In this document: positions 1-6,481 of the stretch, one piece after another
How the letters are laid out: every line of letters starts with the position of its first letter
Numbering within the stretch: position 1 is the stretch's first letter
The notes under the pieces: model-generated
Databases searched by the model: none
What the model saw: the letters and a program-made list of their open reading frames with translations, nothing else
Told to the model about the DNA's origin: nothing
Program-made: the position numbers and the translations under genes
Assembly (NCBI GenBank): GCA_001792465.1
Contig: MGGO01000028.1
Span: 36,246 to 43,001 of the forward strand
Direction of reading: 5' to 3'
Length of the DNA stretch: 6,756 nt
DNA from: Candidatus Woesebacteria bacterium RIFCSPHIGHO2_01_FULL_44_10
GTDB lineage: Bacteria > Patescibacteriota > Microgenomatia > UBA8517

Positions 1-2784
1 AAAGCGGAGGTAAGACCACTTCACGGGTCTTGGCTTGAGATGGAAGTTAATAAAAATGACGTCATCGCCGCCAGAATTGACAGGAGAAGAAAAATTCCGG
101 TCACGACAATACTGCGGGCCGCAGGGTTGGAAACGGATCAGGAAATGAAAGATGCTTTTGGGGCAGTTGACACAAAGGCCGACCACAAATATATCGAATC
201 AACACTTGCCAAGGATTCGACAAAATCAAGGGAAGATGCGCTAATTGAAATTTACAAAAAAATGCGCCCCGGAGAGCCTGCGGTTTTGGACAATGCGATT
301 GAACTTTTTAACAACCTTTTCTTTGACTCTCGGCGCTACAATCTCGGAGAAGTCGGTCGCTACAAGATAAACAAGAGATTAAAGCTCGATTTGCCAAACA
401 TTAAATCCACCTGGGTACTGACAAGGCAAGACTTGGTGGCAGTTGTTTCCTATCTGATTGGTCTTCAAAACGGCCAAGGCCGCGTCGATGACATTGACCA
501 CCTGTCCAATCGCCGCTTGCGCCGAGTTGGTGAGCTCGTGGCCACAAACGCTTTTCGAGTGGGCCTTTTGAGGCTGGAGCGCTCAATTAAGGAAAAGATG
601 AGCTTGGTTTCGGTGGATGACAAGCCCACTCCATCAAACCTCATTAATGCAAGACCCTTGATTGCAGCCATCAACGAATTCTTCCGCTCCAACCAACTTT
701 CAACAATACTCGACGACACCAACCCCCTCTCAGAAATAGACAACCTGCGCAGAGTTTCGGTCTTGGGGCCGGGGGGCATAACGAGGGAGCGAGCCAGCTT
801 TTCCATCCGTGACGTTAACTCTAGCCAATACGGCAGAATCGACCCAGTCAGGTCTCCGGAAGGCCCAAATATCGGACTTGTGACTTATCTTGCCCTTTAT
901 GCCAAAGTCAATAAATACGGCTTTATCGAAACGCCCTACAGAAAGCTTGAAAAAGTTAAGAAAGATGGAAAGGCGCGAGTGAGAGTTACGAATGAGATGG
1001 TCTATTTATCCGCGGACGATGAAGAGGAATACCGCATTACTCACAATGCAGTTAACCAGGATAGATACGGCTATATAAACCAAGAACGGGTAGCTTTCAG
1101 GTATAAAGGCGAATTTCTCGAAGGGCCAAGCGAACTAACAGACCTGATTGACGTGACACCCCGGCAGGTTTTTGGTGCCTCCGCGGCCCTAATTCCATTT
1201 TTAGCTCACGACGACGGCATTAGAGCCCTGATGGGAAGCAACATGCAGTGTCAGGCAGTTCCTTTGGTTAATCCCAGTGCCCCGGTAGTAGGAACCGGGA
1301 TGGAAGAGGAAATAGCCTCAGCCATGGGTAGGGTAACCGTGGCCAAGTCCAAAGGAGAAGTAACTTACGTTGACGCCGACAAAATTGAATTAAAAATTGC
1401 AGGTGGGGAGCAAGAGGTTTACCAACTTACCAAATTTAGGCGGACTGCGCACTCGACTTGTTACAACCAAAGGGCTGTGGTGAAAGTCGGAGACAAAGCA
1501 AAAGTGGGTGATTTACTGGCTGAGGGACCCGCTTGCCAAGGCGGGGAGCTGGCTTTGGGCCAAAACCTTGTTGTGGCCTATGCTTCATTTGAGGGTTACG
1601 GTTTTGAGGATGCGATTTTGATTTCCGACAGGCTGGTGAAAGAAGACCTTTTGACGTCGATTCACATTGAAGAGTATCAAGCGGACGTAGTTGAGACAAA
1701 GTTGGGCCCCGAGGAGCTGACAAGCGACATTCCTAACGTTTCGGAAAGTGAGCTGGCCAACCTTTCGGCGGATGGGATTGTGGTCATCGGTGCCGAAGTA
1801 GGGCCAAATGACATTCTGGTAGGCAAAATCGCTCCTAAAGGGGAAACGGAGTTAACCAGCGAAGAGCGGCTCCTGCGGGCTATTTTTGGCGAGAAGGCCC
1901 GTGAAGTTCGGGATACATCCCTGCGGGTTCCCCACGGAGAAAGAGGGATTGTGGTTGATGTCAATATCTTGGACAAAAACAAAGGTGACGAGCTGGGTCC
2001 GGGGGTTATCAAAACGGTAATTGTCAAGGCTGCCCAGGAGAGAAAAGTAACGGTGGGGGACAAAGTCGCCGGCCGTCACGGGAACAAGGGCGTTATCGCT
2101 AAGATCCTGCCGGTTGCCGATATGCCCTACCTGTCCGACGGGACACCGGTTGACGTGATTATCTCCCCGCTTTCCGTTCTGGCCAGAATGAACCTGGGCC
2201 AACTCCTGGAAACCCATCTGGGTTGGGCACTGGCCAAGACCGGCGAAAAAGCCGCTCTTCCGGTTTTTGACAAGGTCCCGGAAGCAACCATTGCCAGTGA
2301 ACTTGCCGCCGCCGGGCTTCCGGTAAGCGGTAAGGCAAAATTAGTCGACGGTAGGACCGGGGAGGCCTTTAAAGAAGACACGGTTGTGGGTATCGGCTAC
2401 ATCCTGAAGTTAAAGCACATGGTTGAGGACAAGACTCATGCCAGGTCAACCGGGCCTTATTCCTTGGTAACTCAACAGCCGCTCGGAGGCAAAGCCCAAA
2501 TGGGTGGGCAGAGACTGGGTGAAATGGAAGTCTGGGCACTTGAAGCCCACCGTGCGAGCCACACACTCCAAGAGATGCTGACCATAAAGTCAGACGACAT
2601 CCTGGGTAGAGCTAAGGCCTTTGAATCAATTGTTAAAGGGACAGCCATTCCAGAATCAACGGTTCCCGAAAGCTTTAGAGTCTTGGTTAGAGAATTAAAC
2701 TCTCTGGGCTTGTCGATCGAACCCAAAGGAGCAGTACTAGCGAGCCAAGTAGGAGAGGAGGAAAATGGCACAGAAGCTGCTTGA
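1..2784 (+). CDS. rpoB: DNA-directed RNA polymerase beta subunit, 5'-truncated by the window edge
   Basis: Beta subunit of the multi-subunit RNA polymerase core; it forms one pincer of the clamp, lines the RNA exit and rifampicin pocket, and works with beta-prime in RNA synthesis. The frame is open from base 1, and the first codons (RPLHGSWLE, then RIDRRRKIP at about residues 23-31) match internal beta sequence (E. coli RGSWLDFE, RIDRRRKLP). The ATG at 40 is therefore not the start, and roughly 170 residues are missing. 927 residues are present. Visible blocks, counted from codon 1: Rif cluster I (about 230-257, DTNPLSEI, RRVSVLGPGG), SPEGPNIGL, GYGFEDAILIS (about 531-541), the flap region (GDELGPGV), GDKVAGRHGNKG with active-centre lysines K688 and K696 (E. 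coli K1065/K1073), and the C-terminal QPLGGKAQMGGQRLGEMEVW block. Large E. coli-type insertions are absent; the flap resembles the short Bacillus form. Oddities: altered Rif-pocket residues, and SPLSVLARMN where NPLGVPSRMN is usual. Its last 20 nt overlap rpoC. Identity is secure. Confidence 0.98.
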   Translation, partial: KAEVRPLHGSWLEMEVNKNDVIAARIDRRRKIPVTTILRAAGLETDQEMKDAFGAVDTKADHKYIESTLAKDSTKSREDALIEIYKKMRPGEPAVLDNAIELFNNLFFDSRRYNLGEVGRYKINKRLKLDLPNIKSTWVLTRQDLVAVVSYLIGLQNGQGRVDDIDHLSNRRLRRVGELVATNAFRVGLLRLERSIKEKMSLVSVDDKPTPSNLINARPLIAAINEFFRSNQLSTILDDTNPLSEIDNLRRVSVLGPGGITRERASFSIRDVNSSQYGRIDPVRSPEGPNIGLVTYLALYAKVNKYGFIETPYRKLEKVKKDGKARVRVTNEMVYLSADDEEEYRITHNAVNQDRYGYINQERVAFRYKGEFLEGPSELTDLIDVTPRQVFGASAALIPFLAHDDGIRALMGSNMQCQAVPLVNPSAPVVGTGMEEEIASAMGRVTVAKSKGEVTYVDADKIELKIAGGEQEVYQLTKFRRTAHSTCYNQRAVVKVGDKAKVGDLLAEGPACQGGELALGQNLVVAYASFEGYGFEDAILISDRLVKEDLLTSIHIEEYQADVVETKLGPEELTSDIPNVSESELANLSADGIVVIGAEVGPNDILVGKIAPKGETELTSEERLLRAIFGEKAREVRDTSLRVPHGERGIVVDVNILDKNKGDELGPGVIKTVIVKAAQERKVTVGDKVAGRHGNKGVIAKILPVADMPYLSDGTPVDVIISPLSVLARMNLGQLLETHLGWALAKTGEKAALPVFDKVPEATIASELAAAGLPVSGKAKLVDGRTGEAFKEDTVVGIGYILKLKHMVEDKTHARSTGPYSLVTQQPLGGKAQMGGQRLGEMEVWALEAHRASHTLQEMLTIKSDDILGRAKAFESIVKGTAIPESTVPESFRVLVRELNSLGLSIEPKGAVLASQVGEEENGTEAA
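2751..2761 (+). promoter_or_regulatory. Ribosome binding site for rpoC (tandem Shine-Dalgarno)
   Basis: The purine run AGGAGAGGAGG lies directly upstream of the rpoC ATG at 2765. It contains AGGAG at 2751-2755 (9 nt before the ATG, a good spacing) and GGAGG at 2757-2761 (3 nt before it). The whole site sits inside the rpoB coding sequence, encoding Gly-Glu-Glu-Glu near the beta C-terminus, and the rpoB stop (2782-2784) falls after the rpoC start. This supports the ATG at 2765 as the start and fits translational coupling of the two core subunits; the coupling itself is inferred. Confidence 0.8.
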
Positions 2785-5700
2785 TCTATCACTTTTGTCT
2801 GATTTTAGTTCCCTAAAAATCAGGCTAGCATCTTCCGACGAGATCAGAGCTTGGTCCAGGGGTGAGGTCACCAAGCCGGAAACCATAAATTACAGAACTC
2901 TGAAAGCTGAAAAAGACGGACTTTTTGACGAGCGGATTTTTGGTCCGACCAAAGACTTTGAATGTTACTGTGGCAAATACAAAAGAATTAGGTACAAAGG
3001 AGTAATTTGTGATAAATGTGGAGTTGAGGTTACCCAGTCCCGCGTCCGGCGCGAGCGCATGGGCCACATTAGCCTTGCTGCCCCCGTTTTGCACGTTTGG
3101 TACTTTAAAGGTGCCCCTTCAAAGGTTTCACTGCTTTTGGGTCTTGCACCCAGAGCTGTAGAGCAAGTGGTATATTTTGCCCGCTATTTAATTCTTTCGG
3201 TTGACGAGGCCAAAAGAAAAGAAGCCATCAAAATCCTGCAAACCGCCCGCGAAGAGCGAATGCTGGAGATTAACCAAACTTATGATGAGCGAAGGCAATT
3301 GATTAGCTCCCAGGCCGAGGAGGAGAAAACAAAGGTAGAAGACAAGATTAAAGACAAAGAACAGGCGGCGCTGGCCCTTTCTGAAATTGAACTCGATACA
3401 AGGAAAAAAGAAACCGCTGTCGCCAAGGAAGAAAAAGAAACCCTGGACCGGTCTAAAGAGCTTTTTGATAAGCTCGCAAAGCTGGCAAAAGAAGCCCGGG
3501 CTGACGAGTTTTTGTCTGAAGAGGAATACGATGAGCTCTCCTATTACGGCGCCTCGAGTTTCCTCGAGGTCAAGATGGGAGCCGAAGCAATTCTGGCCGC
3601 TCTTGAGAAAGTTGATTTGGCCAAACTCTCAAGTTACTTGCGAAAAGAAATTGAGGTCGTCAAGAAAAAGAGCGCCAAGTACGTCAAACTAACCAAGAGA
3701 TTGAAATTGGTTGAGGGCATGCGCGACGCCAAGGTTGCTCCCACCTGGGTTATTCTTAAAGTGCTGCCTGTTTTGCCGCCTGATTTACGACCCATGGTTC
3801 AGCTTTCCGGAGGCAGATTTGCAACCAGCGATTTAAACGACCTCTACAGAAGAGTAATTAATAGAAACAACCGATTAAAACATTTGATCGACCTGGGTGC
3901 TCCGGAAATAATCCTAAGGAACGAGAAAAGAATGCTTCAGGAGTCGGTTGATTCCTTAATTGACGCGTCCCAAAAGAAAGCAACCAGAAGGGGCAGGGGC
4001 AGGCAGCCTCTAAGGAGCCTTTCGGATATGCTCAAAGGTAAGCAAGGCCGATTTAGGCAGAATTTGCTGGGTAAGCGGGTGGACTATTCTGGTAGATCGG
4101 TCATTATCGTTGGCCCCGAACTGTCTTTGATCCAATGTGGTTTGCCCAAAGAAATGGCCTTGGAGATGTTCAAACCCTTTGTCCTGCGGGAGATGATTAT
4201 TCGTGGGCTGGCTCCAAACGTTAAATCGGCCAAAAACATGCTGGATAGGCGACCCGCAGAAGTTTTTGACATTTTAGAAGAAGTAACGGTTAACCATCCG
4301 GTACTATTAAACCGCGCGCCGACGCTGCACAAACTTGGCATTCAGGCATTTTTCCCGGTTTTGATTGAGGGTAGCGCCATTCGGATTCACCCCGCGGTTT
4401 GTTCAAGCTTTAACGCCGATTTTGACGGTGACCAAATGGCCGTCCACGTTCCTTTAGGTAAAGAAGCGATCAGGGAGTCGATAGACATCATGCTTGCCGA
4501 CAAGAATTTGCTGCGTGTTGCCGACGGCTCGCCGATTGCCACCCCCGCGACCAAAGAAATGGCCTTGGGTGTTTATTACCTAACCAGCCAAGACACAAGA
4601 ATAAAACCCCACACAAGCGTCTTTGCTGACGTTAGCGAGGCAATGACGGCCTACCAAATTGGGGTTATCGATTTAAGGCAAACCATTACCGTGAGAATTG
4701 CCGGCAATCTGATCGAAACGACTGCCGGAAGAATTATGTTTAACCAGGTGCTGCCCGAAGGTTTTGAGTTTATTAATCAAAACGTGAACTCCTCGATAAT
4801 CAAGGATGTAACAGCCAGAGCGTTTGTAAGCTCTCCCAGAGAAGAAGTCGTGAGACTAATTGACGACATTAAAGACCTTGGCTTCATGGGTGGGACAATT
4901 TCAGGCTTTTCGTTTGGTATAACCGACGCTGAGATAGCGCCGGAAAAGCAGGAGTTGATAAAGGAGGCGGACGGACGGGTTGCCGAGATTGAAGCCAACT
5001 TTAACCAGGGTTTGATTACCGCTGAAGAGAAAAGAAGATTAACCCAAGAGGTTTGGATTGAAGCCACTGAGGAGATAGCAGACAAAACTTGGGAGAAAAT
5101 AGACCCCAATGGTTCAATCAGGACTGTAATTGAAGCGAAAGTTGGCAGAACCAGCCGCGATCAAATAAAACAACTGGCTGGGATGCGGGGGCTGGTCGTT
5201 GATCCTCTGGGTAACATTGTTGAACTTCCGGTTAAAAGTAATTTCAGAGAGGGACTATCGGTGTTTGAATACGTTACTTCTGACCGGGGATCAAGAAAAG
5301 GTCTGACCGACACTGCATTGAAAACAGCTGACGCGGGCTACTTAACCAGGAGACTTGTTGACGTTGCCCACGACTTGATGATCAGAGAGGAAGATTGTGG
5401 TACAAACGAAGGCTTGGTAATATATCGCAACTTAAGGGGTACCTCTTTTGTAAAACGCATCTTTGGCCGATTCGCAGCCCAGGATATACTTACCAAAAGA
5501 GGTAAGAAAATCCTTGGGAAGGATGAATTCATTGATGAGGTTAAGGCAGCAGAGATTGAAAGTGCTGACGTTAGTGAAGTAATTATAAGGTCACCTCTGA
5601 CGTGTTCAACCAGGTACGGGACCTGTGTCAAGTGTTATGGATGGGATCTGTCATCCAAAAAAATGGTGGAGTTGGGAACGCCAATTGGGGTTATTGCCGC

Positions 5701-6481
5701 CCAGTCGATTGGGGAGCCGGGTACCCAGCTGACGCTTCGGACCAAACACACCGGAGGTGTAGTCGGGGTAGACGTGACCCAAGGTTTACCTCGCGTTGAG
5801 GAGCTGTTTGAATCCAGAACTCCCAAGAGTCTTTCCCCAATCTCTGAGATTCCCGGGAGAGTATCCGTGAAAGATACCCCGGAGGGTTGGTTGGTCAACA
5901 TTACCAACAGTCAGACCAAACCAAAAGAGGAGATGGAGTATTTGGTTCCGAAAACGTCTAAAGTTTTGGTTTCAAAAGGCCAGCTTATTGACGCCGGGAC
6001 CCAGTTGGCAAGCGGGTTTTTGGACATAAAAGAGGTTTTGGTAACCAGGGGGTTGAGGGAAGCCCAGATGTATCTCGTTGATCAGTTGCAGGCCGTTTAT
6101 GAATCTCAGGGAATTCCTATAAATGACCGCCACTTTGAAGTGATAGTCAAAAAAATGAGCGATGAGGTAAGAATTATTACCGCCGGAGACACCTCACTTT
6201 TGCCTGAAGAATTGGTCGAGAAGGCGCGCTTTGAAGAGGAGAACGAGAAAGTTTTGGCGGCGGGCGGTGAACCGGCCTCGGCCCGACAGATAATCTTGGG
6301 TATAACCAAGAGGTCTTTGTACACCGAATCCTGGCTTTCCGCAGCCAGCTTTGAGCAGACTACAAATGTCTTGACCGAAGCTTCTCTGATGGGCAAAGAA
6401 GACAGGCTCCTGGGTCTCAAAGAGAATGTTATAATAGGGCGCTTGATTCCAGTTTATGCCGACAGCACACCAACTAATTAA
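2765..6481 (+). CDS. rpoC: DNA-directed RNA polymerase beta-prime subunit, complete
   Basis: Catalytic subunit of RNA polymerase, 1238 residues. The start is fixed by a strong Shine-Dalgarno and by the usual N-terminal motif spacing ([22 protein letters not shown]). Domains in order: zinc ribbon C67/C69/C82/C85; an inserted Lys/Glu-rich helical segment at about 145-245; KMGAEA (270-275); clamp helices starting near [11 protein letters not shown] (349-359); rudder region rich in basic residues; [21 protein letters not shown]; catalytic loop NADFDGDQM (550-558) whose D552, D554 and D556 bind the active-site magnesium; QLAGMRGL (803-810); bridge helix ending near [15 protein letters not shown] (846-860); second zinc site C878/C947/C954/C957; trigger loop [10 protein letters not shown] (989-998), keeping Arg992 and His995. 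There is no large SI3 insertion in the trigger loop. Oddities: the motif before the F-loop reads EAKVGRTS instead of ADSGARGS, trigger-loop Phe is Lys, and the C-terminus stops as [14 protein letters not shown] without the usual AGTG. It overlaps rpoB by 20 nt and rpsL by 26 nt. Identity is secure. Confidence 0.99.
   Translation: [1238 protein letters not shown]
3197..3499 (+). other. Charged helical (probable coiled-coil) insertion in beta-prime
   Basis: This stretch encodes about residues 145-245 of RpoC, between YFARYLIL and the conserved block leading to KMGAEA. E. coli beta-prime has only a short linker here, so about 100 residues are extra. Roughly half the residues are Lys, Glu, Arg or Asp, and there is no Gly or Pro from residue 145 to 261, which fits a long helix or helical hairpin. 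Thermus carries a large insertion at about the same place, but of beta-barrel type, so this site is known to tolerate lineage-specific domains. The coiled-coil assignment comes from composition and has not been computed. Confidence 0.65.
6427..6435 (+). promoter_or_regulatory. Possible extended -10 promoter for rpsL inside the rpoC 3' end
   Basis: The bases TGTTATAAT form a perfect extended -10 element (TG, one base, TATAAT). A start about 7 nt after it, near 6442, would give an rpsL leader of only about 14 nt before the ATG at 6456. No TTGACA-like -35 is seen at 17 bp; extended -10 promoters can work without one. Caution: these bases encode Asn-Val-Ile-Ile of the conserved RpoC motif [10 protein letters not shown], so the match may be coincidental. 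Confidence 0.25.

Noticed and set aside
40..42. ATG at 40 as the start of rpoB
   Set aside because: The frame is open upstream to base 1, and its translation (RPLHGSWLE) matches internal beta sequence, so the gene continues beyond the window.
77..82. TTGACA resembling a -35 box within rpoB
   Set aside because: No -10-like hexamer at 16-18 bp; it lies in the conserved codons for RIDRRRK.
1677..2063. Minus-strand open frame of 128 codons within rpoB
   Set aside because: Ser/Thr/Pro-rich translation typical of an antisense shadow, with fully conserved RpoB on the other strand.
3387..3692. Lys/Ser-rich 101-codon forward frame inside rpoC
   Set aside because: It is an out-of-frame reading of the Lys/Glu-rich insertion; low complexity and no domain features.
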